From Nodosilinea nodulosa PCC 7104 (GTDB lineage: Bacteria > Cyanobacteriota > Cyanobacteriia > Phormidesmidales > Phormidesmidaceae): a stretch of 64,000 nucleotides of DNA. The stretch lies in the NCBI RefSeq assembly GCF_000309385.1, contig NZ_JH976537.1:957426-1021425 (forward strand), in the 5' to 3' direction. Of this stretch, positions 18,725 to 28,775 are shown in pieces (the first letter of the stretch is position 1; each line of letters opens with the position of its first letter). Made by a program: the position numbers and the translations under genes. The notes under the pieces were generated by a model that saw only the letters and a program-made list of their open reading frames with translations, was not told the origin of the DNA and ran no database searches.

Positions 18725-18800
18725 TGAACCCAAGAATTGTAGGCCGCTAACCCTTGCTTCTTCTGAGACCATAGTGCGGTCGATTAAGCGGACTTGATAT
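18709..18800. repeat. 12-bp perfect inverted repeats flanking 68 bp
   Basis: ATATCAAGTCCG at the 3' end of the antidote-like gene and CGGACTTGATAT about 68 bp later are exact inverted copies. They delimit a small non-coding segment and may mark an inserted element. Confidence 0.55.
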
Positions 18801-18838
18801 GACGGTGATGATACGCTGTCGATCAGCCCCTGAAACGG

Positions 18839-18863
18839 CCTTGGGGGTGGGAAAACCCCAAGG
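18839..18863 (+). terminator. hairpin downstream of the XRE/antidote-like genes
   Basis: CCTTGGGG and CCCCAAGG form an 8-bp stem around GTGGGAAAA. There is no T-tract, so the terminator role is uncertain. Confidence 0.4.
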
Positions 18864-18871
18864 CTGGAGCA

Positions 18872-18980
18872 GCCGTAGGTTGGATTAGCTTTAGCGAAAC
18901 CCAACAAAACCCTTACTGGTGTTGGGTTTCGCTTCGCTCAACACCAACCTACATCAGGACTTTTGCCAGTCAATCAGGAC
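18872..18980 (+). repeat. nested palindromic repeat element, copy 1 (GTAGGTTGG / GCGAAACCC family)
   Basis: Outer arms GTAGGTTGG (18875-18883) and CCAACCTAC (18944-18952) enclose inner arms GCGAAACCCAACA and TGTTGGGTTTCGC. The segment from CGCTTCGCTCAACACCAACCTAC to CAGTCAATCAGG (18930-18978) is shared, reverse-complemented, with the element at 27677-27774. This is a MITE/REP-like family common in cyanobacteria. Confidence 0.75.
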
Positions 18981-19018
18981 AATACCTTCACCGACTCATC
19001 CTGGCAGTGCAATCGCTC

Positions 19019-19414
19019 CTAGCCCCCCGCCAAACTCACCTGGCTAGCCGCCGCAGCATACAAGCTGTTGGCGAGTGCGATCGCACCCTCCCGGTCAATA
19101 GGTTCATCCGCCTCTAGCAGAGACTCGTATCTGATTTGTGCAGCAAACGCGCTGTACTGTTGCAACGCCTCAAACGAGTCCATGTTGTAGCCCCTTTCTT
19201 CCAGCGATCGCAGCAAAATCCCCAGGTCGTGAACAAATGGATAAATGTCTCCAATAGCGGCGATCCAAGCCTTCAGACATTTCTCAGTAGCCTGCTGCAT
19301 ATGGAATCCAAAAATCTCATCGGCAAAAACCTCTGCATCCCTCATTCCCTCAAGGGCGCGGAGATCTCTCAAGGCGGCTTTCAGCAAGACCTTAGCCTGA
19401 TCCACATCGTTCAT
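19019..19414 (-). CDS. HEPN domain protein (second MNT/HEPN pair)
   Basis: A 131-residue helical protein with HMQQATEKCLKAWIAA, VHDLGILLRSLEERG and FAAQIRYESLLEADEP, the layout of PF05168-type HEPN proteins. As in the pair at 2.3-3.0 kb, the strict R-x4-6-H ribonuclease motif is not evident. ATG 19414 overlaps the 3' end of the MNT gene by 23 nt, so they are translationally coupled. Function as a toxin or as a substrate-binding partner cannot be separated from sequence. Confidence 0.83.
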   Translation of the reverse strand: MNDVDQAKVLLKAALRDLRALEGMRDAEVFADEIFGFHMQQATEKCLKAWIAAIGDIYPFVHDLGILLRSLEERGYNMDSFEALQQYSAFAAQIRYESLLEADEPIDREGAIALANSLYAAAASQVSLAGG

Positions 19415-19745
19415 AGATCACCCTTCCCTCCTGCAAGGCCCTTGTGGTGATATGGTTGCGGCTGCCCTGCCAGCCCTCTACCTCCTGCTGGCTGTAGAGC
19501 AAAATATCCGTCGGCACCCCAAACCTGCCCACCGCCTTTGAAATGCGGGTTATCTCCTGTCTGCGGCTGCGGTGCGGCCCAAACCCCGCCGCCGTCACCA
19601 CCAGCAAATCTACATCCGAGTGCGGCCCTGCATTTCCCCGCGCCCTCGAACCAAACAGCACAATTTGTTCCGGGGCCACTGCCTGCACAATGGCCTCCGT
19701 CATCTGCTCCAGCAGTTCTGGAGTCAGTAAAGGAAGAGCTGCCAT
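19392..19745 (-). CDS. MNT-type nucleotidyltransferase (second MNT/HEPN pair)
   Basis: About 117 residues with the signature GSRARGNAGPHSDVDLLVV (GS-x10-DxD) and a third acidic candidate at VPTDILLYS. In characterised modules the MNT protein neutralises the HEPN partner, sometimes by adding AMP groups. ATG 19745 chosen; GTG 19751 is in frame. It is the first gene of the pair, downstream of the MshEN-like gene on the same strand, about 25 nt away. Sequence divergence from the 2.3-kb MNT argues against a recent local duplication. Confidence 0.85.
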   Translation of the reverse strand: MAALPLLTPELLEQMTEAIVQAVAPEQIVLFGSRARGNAGPHSDVDLLVVTAAGFGPHRSRRQEITRISKAVGRFGVPTDILLYSQQEVEGWQGSRNHITTRALQEGRVIYERCGSG

Positions 19746-19770
19746 GCCCACAGTTTAGCCACTATTCCGT

Positions 19771-20334
19771 TTAGCCAGCCCAGGAAATATCATCCGGTTG
19801 GGGTTTAGATGGCGCGTCGGCCTGTAGGTCTGTAGCCATTTTTGGCTGCGGCTGACTAGCCGGGCTGCCGCGATGGTCAGAGACTGGCCCGGCAGGGCCA
19901 TCGCCATTATTCACCTGCTTCCGCTTGATGAAGGCAGAAGAGGCAGACTCCTCCGGGGCCAGCGATCGCAAAAACCAATCGAGCGTCTCCTGGGAAAGCC
20001 AGCCGTGCAAAACCGCCAGCGCCCCAATTCGCAGCCCCGCCTGCGCCTGCTCTTTCAGTAGAGCTTCGACCTGGTGAGCATCCAGCAGCCCCGCCTGCTG
20101 AAAGTAGTACCCGATGGGGCTATCTCGACCGACCGCGACCAGCTTCGGCCACTGTTCAGCGAAAAACTCAATGGCGTCGCGCTTGACCCACCCGCGCAGC
20201 TCCAGAATGTCGCCTATTCTCAGATCGGGCTGCCACTGCTGATCTCGAAGCACCACATCAAGCTGAGCCTGGGAGAGCAACCCCGCCCGCTGCAACATTT
20301 CTCCAAGGGGCCTGGTTTTGGTATGGGCTGGCAT
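19771..20334 (-). CDS. protein with two MshEN-like repeats, unknown function
   Basis: 187 residues. Two copies of a helical MshEN/GspE-N-like unit are visible: LGEMLQRAGLLSQAQLDVVL with DLRIGDILELRGWV, and GYYFQQAGLLDAHQVEALL with GLRIGALAVLHGWL. In secretion ATPases such units bind c-di-GMP; here there is no ATPase, and the c-di-GMP consensus cannot be confirmed by eye. The C-terminal about 60 residues are Pro/Ser/Asp-rich and disordered. The presence of two c-di-GMP operons in the window makes a ligand-binding role worth testing. Confidence 0.65.
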   Translation of the reverse strand: MPAHTKTRPLGEMLQRAGLLSQAQLDVVLRDQQWQPDLRIGDILELRGWVKRDAIEFFAEQWPKLVAVGRDSPIGYYFQQAGLLDAHQVEALLKEQAQAGLRIGALAVLHGWLSQETLDWFLRSLAPEESASSAFIKRKQVNNGDGPAGPVSDHRGSPASQPQPKMATDLQADAPSKPQPDDISWAG

Positions 20335-20365
20335 GGCTAACGATCGAAACAGACGGCAATAACCT

Positions 20366-22273
20366 CTATTCTACCGTTACGCTCTTGGCCAGGTTGCGGG
20401 GCTGGTCCACATCCAACCCGCGCCGGGCCGCGATGTGGTAGGCCAGCAGCTGTAGCGGAATCACCGCCACAATCGGCGACAGCAGCTCATCGACTACGGG
20501 CACCGGCAGCAGGCGATCGAAGGTTTCGGCGGCGTCGGTGTCGTTCATGGGCACCACGCCGATGAGCTGGGCATCGCGGGCCTTGGCCTCCTGGGCGTTG
20601 GAGAGCACCTTGTCGTAGACGCTACCGGGCATGGCGATCGCCACCACGGGCACCTTGGCATCCAGCAGGGCGATCGGCCCGTGCTTCATTTCGCCCGCCG
20701 GGTAGCCCTCGGCGTGGATGTAGCTGATTTCCTTTAGCTTCAACGCCCCCTCCAGGGCGATGGGGAAGTTGATGCCCCGGCCCAAAAAGATAAAGTCCTG
20801 GGTCTCGTTAAACTCGTGGGCCAGCTCCTCGATATAGCGCTCCTGACTTTCGAGCACCTGCTCGATGTGGGCGGGCAGCTGGTGCAGCCCGTTGAGAATG
20901 GCCTCGATGCGATCGCCCGGCAGGGTCTGGCGGCGGTAGGCCAGATCGAGGGCTAAAAAGTAGAAGGCCATCACCTGGGCGGTGAAGGTTTTGGTGGCGG
21001 CCACGCCAATTTCAATCCCCGCATGGGTGTCAATAATGTGGGGCACCAGCCGCGACAGAGAGCTTTCGGGTCGGTTGGTGATGCCCAGCATGCGGGGGGC
21101 AAAGCGGGGATCGGGGTGGGCGGCGCGGCGGTTTTGCTCCATCTCCAGGGCGGCCAGGGTGTCGGCGGTTTCGCCCGACTGGGTGACGCCAATGGTGAGG
21201 GTATTGGGTATCAGCGGCGTGGGCGAGTAGCGAAACTCCGAGGCGTACTGCACCAGCACCGGCAGGTTGGCCAGATCTTCGATCAGGTACTTGCCCACCA
21301 GGGCGGCGTGCCAGCTGGTGCCGCAGGCAACGATCTGGAGGTGATCGAGACCCGTGAGCAGGTCGTCGGGCAGGCCCAGGCCCAGGGGAGAAGGAGAGGT
21401 GTTAGCAGCGTCGGCGGTCCAGGTGTTGTCGATGTAGGTCTCCAGGGCCGTGCGCACCACGCCGGGCTGCTCGTAAATTTCCTTCAGCATGAAGTGCTTG
21501 AACCCCTGCTTCTCCACCATGATGGGGTTCCAGTTCAGGGTGATGGGGTGCTTGCGCTGGCGATCGCCCGCAAAGTTGTACACCTCTACCCCCAGGGGCG
21601 TCAGGCTGGCCAGTTCGCCGTTTTCCATCGGCAGCACGGCGCGGGTGTGGGGCACAATCGCCGGGGTGTCGCTGGCGCAGAAAAACTCCCCCTGGCCAAA
21701 GCCAATCACCAGAGGTGCCTGCTGGCGCACCACCACCAGCTCGTCGGGGAAATCGGCGGAGATAATCGCCAGGGCAAAGGCCCCTTGCAGGTCGTTGGCG
21801 GCCAGGCGAGTGGCCTCCAGCAGACGCGATCGCCCCTGGGTGCTATCGACGGCCAGGTTGCTCAGGTACGAGGCAATCAGGTGGGGCACCACCTCGGTAT
21901 CGGTGTCAGAGACAAACTGGTGGCCCTTGGCCTTGAGGGTTTCGCGCAGCTCGCGGTAGTTTTCAACGATGCCGTTTTGCACCACCGCCAAACGGCCAGA
22001 GCCGTCGCGGTGGGGGTGGGCGTTGTACTCTTCGGGTTTGCCGTGGGTGGCCCAGCGGGTGTGGCCAATACCCAGGCGAGCCGGGTTGTCGTGGCCGTCG
22101 AGTTTATCTTGCAGATTTTGCAGCTTGCCCTTGGCACGCACGCAGTGCAGCTCGCCTTCGAGCACCGTAGCAAGGCCAGCGGAATCGTAGCCGCGATATT
22201 CCAGCTTGCGCAGGCCATCCATTAGAATGTCGGCGGCGGGCCGGGTGCCGATGTATCCCACAATGCCACACAT
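20366..22273 (-). CDS. glmS: glutamine--fructose-6-phosphate aminotransferase
   Basis: Makes glucosamine-6-phosphate for peptidoglycan and lipid A synthesis. The ATG at 22273 gives MCGIVGYIG, where Cys2 is the Ntn-amidotransferase nucleophile. Residues about 1-240 are the glutaminase (GHTRWATHGKP). About 310-640 hold two SIS sugar isomerase domains (ACGTSWHAALVGKY, GVTQSGETADT) ending NLAKSVTVE, the family-conserved C-terminus. It is 635 residues. An in-frame extension to 22336 is rejected because Cys2 must be exposed, and AGGAG lies 8 nt before 22273. Confidence 0.97.
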   Translation of the reverse strand: MCGIVGYIGTRPAADILMDGLRKLEYRGYDSAGLATVLEGELHCVRAKGKLQNLQDKLDGHDNPARLGIGHTRWATHGKPEEYNAHPHRDGSGRLAVVQNGIVENYRELRETLKAKGHQFVSDTDTEVVPHLIASYLSNLAVDSTQGRSRLLEATRLAANDLQGAFALAIISADFPDELVVVRQQAPLVIGFGQGEFFCASDTPAIVPHTRAVLPMENGELASLTPLGVEVYNFAGDRQRKHPITLNWNPIMVEKQGFKHFMLKEIYEQPGVVRTALETYIDNTWTADAANTSPSPLGLGLPDDLLTGLDHLQIVACGTSWHAALVGKYLIEDLANLPVLVQYASEFRYSPTPLIPNTLTIGVTQSGETADTLAALEMEQNRRAAHPDPRFAPRMLGITNRPESSLSRLVPHIIDTHAGIEIGVAATKTFTAQVMAFYFLALDLAYRRQTLPGDRIEAILNGLHQLPAHIEQVLESQERYIEELAHEFNETQDFIFLGRGINFPIALEGALKLKEISYIHAEGYPAGEMKHGPIALLDAKVPVVAIAMPGSVYDKVLSNAQEAKARDAQLIGVVPMNDTDAAETFDRLLPVPVVDELLSPIVAVIPLQLLAYHIAARRGLDVDQPRNLAKSVTVE

Positions 22274-23784
<1,511 letters not shown>

Positions 23785-23941
23785 CGTAGATGTGTGGATG
23801 GGTAGAGGGGTAGAGGGGTAGATGAGTTGCTTGAACGTCACTCCCAGATGTTCTCTCGCTACCTCAAATGCTCCCTAAATCCATCCACCCGCCCCCCCAT
23901 CCACTCGCCCCCCCATCCACTCGCTCACCCCCGAAGTCCCT
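23785..23941. repeat. short low-complexity tracts between sqdB and sqdX
   Basis: A GGGTAGAGGGGTAGAGGGGTAG run (about 23800-23822) and CCATCCACTCGCCCCCCC-like units (about 23880-23932) flank a short unique stretch. The two tracts are roughly complementary, and the second belongs to the C-rich family seen at 8.2, 35.7 and 36.9 kb. Confidence 0.65.
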
Positions 23942-25075
23942 ATGCGAATTGCTCTCTTTACCGAGACTTTTTTGCCGAAAGTTGACGGCATTGTTACCCG
24001 TCTCAAGCACACCGTTGACCACCTGCAGCGTCAGGGTAATCAGGTGTTAGTGTTCTCCCCCGAGGGCGGCTTAACGGAGTATCGGGGAGCCAAAATTCAC
24101 GGCGTGTCTGGGTTTCCGCTGCCCCTGTACCCAGAGCTAAAGCTGGCGCTGCCCCGCCCTTCAATCGGGGAGGCGCTGGAAGATTTTCAGCCTGACTTAG
24201 TGCATGTGGTAAACCCGGCAGTCCTCGGACTGGCGGGCATTTACTATAGCAAGACCCTGGATGTGCCCCTGGTGGCCTCGTACCACACCCATCTGCCCAA
24301 GTACCTGGAGCACTACGGCCTCGGCATGCTCGAAGGGCTGATGTGGGAGCTAATCAAGGCCATGCACAACCAGGCCCAGATCAACCTGGTCACCTCCACG
24401 GCTATGCAGACCGAGCTGTCGGAGCACGGCGTTGAAAATATTGAGGTGTGGCAGCGCGGGGTTGACAACGAGCTGTTTCGCCCGGAGCTGGCCAGTGCCG
24501 AGATGCGCGATCGCCTGTCGGCGGGCCACCCCGATGCGCCCCTGCTCCTCTACATTGGCCGCCTCTCCGCCGAGAAAGAAATTGACCGTATCAAGCCGGT
24601 ACTCGAAGCCATTCCTGGAGCGCGGCTGGCGCTGGTGGGCGATGGCCCCTACCGCGCCGAGCTAGAGGCCCACTTTGAGGGCACCCACACCAACTTCGTC
24701 GGCTATCTGGCTGGGGAAGATCTGGCCTCCGCCTACGCCTCCGCCGATGCCTTTGTCTTCCCCTCCCGCACCGAAACCCTGGGGCTGGTGCTGCTGGAGG
24801 CGATGGCGGCGGGCTGTCCGGTAGTGGCAGCAAACTCCGGCGGCATTCCCGACATCGTTACCGACGGCATGAACGGCTTTCTCTTTGACCCGATGGATGA
24901 GGCGGGCGCGATCAGCGCCACCCGCCGCCTGATTGAGGCCAAAGCCGAGCGCGAGCTGATGCGCCGCAATGCCGTTGCGGAGGCCGAGCAGTGGGGCTGG
25001 GCGGCAGCCACCCGCCAGCTGCAGCAGTTTTACCGTCAGGTGCTAGCCCAGCGATCGCTGCCCATGGCCGCTTAA
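23942..25075 (+). CDS. sqdX: sulfoquinovosyltransferase (GT4)
   Basis: A 377-residue glycosyltransferase that transfers sulfoquinovose to diacylglycerol, completing SQDG synthesis at the membrane. It begins MRIALFTETFLPKVDGIVTR, typical of SqdX/SQD2 and mannosyltransferases of GT4. SYHTHLPKYLEHYG, NIEVWQRGVDNELF, LLYIGRLSAEKEI and the nucleotide-binding PSRTETLGLVLLEAMAAG are GT-B hallmarks. Adjacency to sqdB supports the assignment over a generic GT4. Confidence 0.94.
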   Translation: MRIALFTETFLPKVDGIVTRLKHTVDHLQRQGNQVLVFSPEGGLTEYRGAKIHGVSGFPLPLYPELKLALPRPSIGEALEDFQPDLVHVVNPAVLGLAGIYYSKTLDVPLVASYHTHLPKYLEHYGLGMLEGLMWELIKAMHNQAQINLVTSTAMQTELSEHGVENIEVWQRGVDNELFRPELASAEMRDRLSAGHPDAPLLLYIGRLSAEKEIDRIKPVLEAIPGARLALVGDGPYRAELEAHFEGTHTNFVGYLAGEDLASAYASADAFVFPSRTETLGLVLLEAMAAGCPVVAANSGGIPDIVTDGMNGFLFDPMDEAGAISATRRLIEAKAERELMRRNAVAEAEQWGWAAATRQLQQFYRQVLAQRSLPMAA

Positions 25076-25124
25076 GCTCCTAAAATAGAGGCTCAAGCCC
25101 ACGCTACTCTCCGCGAGGTTGGCC

Positions 25125-25265
25125 ATGGTCGCCGCGTCCTCAACATCCTTGGTTGGGGAGGCTGAGAAGAGTGAGCAGGAGCGCCAGCGGGCCGAGCAAG
25201 AGCGCCAGCGGGCTGAACGACTGGCGGCCCAGCTGAGAGCAGCAGGTCTTGAACCCGAAGCATAG
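25125..25265 (+). pseudogene. 46-residue ORF resembling the C-terminal tail of an Uma2 endonuclease
   Basis: ATG at 25125 opens a frame ending at 25265 that reads GEAEKSEQERQRAEQERQRA then ERLAAQLRAAGLEPEA. The charged coiled-coil ending in LAAxLRxxGLEP matches the usual end of Uma2 (DUF820) proteins, which are abundant in cyanobacteria. The catalytic PD-(D/E)XK body is absent: the frame is closed upstream by a stop at 25086. I read it as a deletion remnant; a real micro-protein cannot be excluded. Confidence 0.55.
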
Positions 25266-25338
25266 CCGCTGACTTACCTTGCTTTAGGTCGAATAATCGC
25301 GCCAAAATAGAGCTATAACAACGGCGATCGCTGACTCT

Positions 25339-26622
25339 ATGACGGCTACCACTCCGCAATTCGTCTCCCCATCCCCCGCCCAGCAGATTCAGCCAGAGCT
25401 CACAGGGTCAGAGCTGGCCGTAGACGTAGCTATTGTTGGCGGCGGCATTGTGGGGCTGACCCTGGCAGCGGCCCTGGCCCCCAGCGGCATGGCCGTCGCG
25501 GTGATTGAAGCCCAAACGGCAGCGGGGGCAGCCGCCCGGCAGCGGGCCTACGCTTTTTCGCTAACCTCAGCCGATATTTTCAAGGGGCTGGGGCTGTGGC
25601 CCAAAGTGGGGCCGCAGATCTGCCATTTTGACAAGGTGCAGCTCTCCGATGGAGACTACGGCCAGGTAGTGCGGTTTTTGCCCGAGGATTTGGGCACTGA
25701 GGCGGTCTACTACGGAGCTGAGCACGGGGTGCTGATGGCGGCACTGCAAGGGGCGATCGCCGCCGCCGCCAACGTCTACTACCTGTGCTCGGCCACCCTG
25801 GAGGAAATGCATGACCAGGACGACTCGGTTATCGCTGAGGTCAGTACTCCAACAGGTAGATTCAGAGTGCGATCGCCGCTGGTGGTCGCCGCCGACGGCA
25901 AAGGTTCACCGCTGCGGCAGCGGGCGGGCATCGGCAGCGTCGGCTGGCGCTACCGGCAGTCCTGCGTGACCACTGTTTTAGAACCCGAACATTCCCACCA
26001 AAACACCGCCTACGAGCGGTTTTGGCCCAGCGGTCCCTTTGCCATCTTGCCCCTGGCCGATGGCCGCTGTCAGGTGGTCTGGACGGCACCCCATGCTGAG
26101 GCCCAGGCAATTCTCGATCTGCCCGAAGCCGAGTTCATGGCCGAGCTAGAGCAGCGCTACGGCACCCAGATGGGGCAGCTCAAGCGACTGACGGCCCCGG
26201 CGATGTTCCCGGTACAGCTAATGCAGTGCGATCGCTACGTACAGCCCCGCCTCGCCCTGGTTGGCGACGCCGCTCACAGCTGTCACCCCGTCGGTGGGCA
26301 GGGTCTCAACATGGGCATTCGCGATGCAGCGGCGCTAGCAGAAGTGCTAACCGACGCCTACCAGCGAGGGCAAGACCTGGGCGACGTAGCGGTACTGCGG
26401 CCCTACGAACGCTGGCGGCGGCTGGAAAACTGGGTCATTTTGAGCTTTACCGATGTGCTGACCCGCACCTTCTCAAATCAGATTTTGCCGGTGGTGGTGG
26501 TGCGGCGGGCAGGCCTCTGGGTTCTCAGCTCGGTGCCCCTGCTCAAGCGCCTGGCCCTGCGACTCATGACTGGACGGCTGGGGCGATTGCCTCGCCTCGC
26601 TCGTCTGGGGCAGCTTAAGTAG
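25339..26622 (+). CDS. UbiH/Coq6-type FAD-dependent hydroxylase
   Basis: A 427-residue class A flavoprotein monooxygenase. FAD motifs are VAIVGGGIVGLTLAAAL, the DG site VVAADGKGSPLRQRAG, and LVGDAAHSCHPVGGQGLNMG with the RDAAALAE that follows, diagnostic of UbiH/UbiF/VisC. Cyanobacterial members are annotated as ubiquinone hydroxylases, although these organisms make plastoquinone, so the substrate is uncertain. The first about 25 residues are Pro/Gln-rich, and the C-terminus is basic and hydrophobic. It stands alone, with a loop-less palindrome downstream. Confidence 0.88.
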   Translation: MTATTPQFVSPSPAQQIQPELTGSELAVDVAIVGGGIVGLTLAAALAPSGMAVAVIEAQTAAGAAARQRAYAFSLTSADIFKGLGLWPKVGPQICHFDKVQLSDGDYGQVVRFLPEDLGTEAVYYGAEHGVLMAALQGAIAAAANVYYLCSATLEEMHDQDDSVIAEVSTPTGRFRVRSPLVVAADGKGSPLRQRAGIGSVGWRYRQSCVTTVLEPEHSHQNTAYERFWPSGPFAILPLADGRCQVVWTAPHAEAQAILDLPEAEFMAELEQRYGTQMGQLKRLTAPAMFPVQLMQCDRYVQPRLALVGDAAHSCHPVGGQGLNMGIRDAAALAEVLTDAYQRGQDLGDVAVLRPYERWRRLENWVILSFTDVLTRTFSNQILPVVVVRRAGLWVLSSVPLLKRLALRLMTGRLGRLPRLARLGQLK

Positions 26623-26698
26623 AGGTCCGTGGCAACTTACCTATCGGCGCAAGGGGGTTGCCGAAAACAGGTATTAACCAAAAATCAGCGCTTCTCGT

Positions 26699-26722
26699 AG
26701 GGGAAAATGGCCATTTTCCCCT
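26699..26722. terminator. 24-bp perfect palindrome between convergent genes
   Basis: AGGGGAAAATGG abuts its exact complement CCATTTTCCCCT, with no loop. It lies 77 nt after the hydroxylase stop and before the 3' end of the next minus-strand gene. Probable bidirectional terminator or cruciform. Confidence 0.6.
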
Positions 26723-26838
26723 GCCCAAATTCATACCTCAATTCAGTGATGCCGCCGCAAGCACTGCGCAACCAAGTCGTTAAATGGGAGCATGGTGCGC
26801 CACGGCCATGCATCGCACACCAGCTTATTTAAGCTCAT

Positions 26839-27048
26839 TTAATACTGGTACTGTGCTGCCGATCGCGTGTAATCGCGCAGAGGAATGGCATAGTTCAGCG
26901 CCATATTTTTGGCAAACTTAAACAGGCTATCGTAGTTGCGCTGCCGACAGACCAGGCGGCCATCGCCGGAATACTGGTTGCCGTCGTCACGTAACTCAAT
27001 GGCAAAATCAGACACGTACACAGAAAAAATTCGAGTTGCAGCGTTCAT
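26839..27048 (-). CDS. small hypothetical protein
   Basis: 69 residues from ATG 27048 (MNAATRIFSVYVSDFAIELR), ending YTRSAAQYQY. It is rich in Tyr/Arg, with no signal, membrane segment or known motif. The frame continues upstream to a TTG at 27111, but this is not needed. The surroundings are AT-richer than the rest of the window, suggesting acquired or fast-evolving DNA. No ribosome site is obvious. Confidence 0.5.
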   Translation of the reverse strand: MNAATRIFSVYVSDFAIELRDDGNQYSGDGRLVCRQRNYDSLFKFAKNMALNYAIPLRDYTRSAAQYQY

Positions 27049-27190
27049 GATGGTTTGCGACTTGTTTAAGGATTGTTGAGTGAAGTAACCATTACTCACA
27101 CTCAGCTTCAAACCGAAGGCGAGGCCCAGAAAAACCTGGTAAAACCCTGTCTAGGGTCAGAACCTGAAGTTGGACAAAAACCCGGCGGAA

Positions 27191-27379
27191 CTATTGAGAA
27201 GTCTTGATATTGGCGGGATCTACGTAGTAGCAAGCGGCACTGTCCAGGCAGATATGTGCCCAGCCAGCATCGCTAATATCGACGAGTTCGTAGGTCGTTT
27301 CTTGAACAAAAAAGCCTCGGTGATCTCGGGTGCCGGGAAGCACAGAGAACCGATAATCGTGACCGTTTGAGGTGTTCAT
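27191..27379 (-). CDS. small hypothetical protein
   Basis: 62 residues from ATG 27379 (MNTSNGHDYRFSVLPGTRDH), with GFFVQETTYELVDISDAGWA and CLDSAACYYVDPAN. It reads like a compact beta-rich domain; I do not recognise it. It is the upstream neighbour of another tiny gene on the same strand (142 nt apart), and both could be one transcript. No clear ribosome site. Confidence 0.5.
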   Translation of the reverse strand: MNTSNGHDYRFSVLPGTRDHRGFFVQETTYELVDISDAGWAHICLDSAACYYVDPANIKTSQ

Positions 27380-27864
27380 GGTGTTTTTTATCAGAGGTTT
27401 TAAATAACTGGCCGAGAACTTTCCCCACACCTTAAAGTTTATATGAAGCAAGTGTGAGGTAAGTCTATTTTTTGCGAATTAATTTGAATCTTTACCTTCG
27501 ATCGCCAAATTGTTGTTACAAATACGATTTCTAAAAAAGGTTCATAAATAAGTTTTAAGCATTAGCTCTCCCAAAGCTCCAAAATGCGTCTTTATGTCCT
27601 ATTACGGTCAATTAGAGGTGGCGGGCGCACTTCACGGAAATACACAACCTGCTTACGACTCTTGGCTGCTACCTGATTGACTGACAAAAGTGCTGCTGTA
27701 GGTTGGTGTTGAGCGAAGCGAAACCCAAAACCAACCTACAGCAGCATAAGGGTTTTAAGGGTTTTGTCAGTCAACCAAGGCCGCTACGTTGGCCTAGCAG
27801 ACTGCGGCATAGGTTTTTGTGACTATGGCCAATCGCAAGGGGTTAGTGGGGCTAGGGTGCCAGG
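27380..27864. other. AT-rich intergenic region with MITE-like element
   Basis: 485 bases without a gene. 27440-27600 is strikingly AT-rich for this window, and the rest holds the palindromic element at 27677-27774. No tRNA or other RNA gene was recognised. Confidence 0.5.
27677..27774 (-). repeat. MITE-like palindromic element, copy 2
   Basis: Terminal inverted repeats TTGACTGACAAAA (27677-27689) and TTTTGTCAGTCAA (27762-27774) are exact. Inside, TGCTGCTGTAGGTTGGT (27691-27707) and ACCAACCTACAGCAGCA (27730-27746) form a perfect 17-bp stem around a GAGCGAAGCGAAACCC loop. There is no coding capacity. It is related to the element at 18.9 kb. Confidence 0.8.
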
Positions 27865-28728
<864 letters not shown>

Positions 28729-28775
28729 TCCCGTCCATTCAAAACCTCGCTGAGTTTACTGTATCTGGCCCGGCC

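Noticed and set aside
21023-22225. 400-codon plus-strand frame over glmS
   Set aside because: Gly/Val/Gln-rich antisense shadow of a complete, well-conserved glmS.
23797-23932. Small RNA between sqdB and sqdX formed by complementary G-rich and C-rich tracts
   Set aside because: The complementarity arises from simple repeats; nothing indicates a defined transcript.
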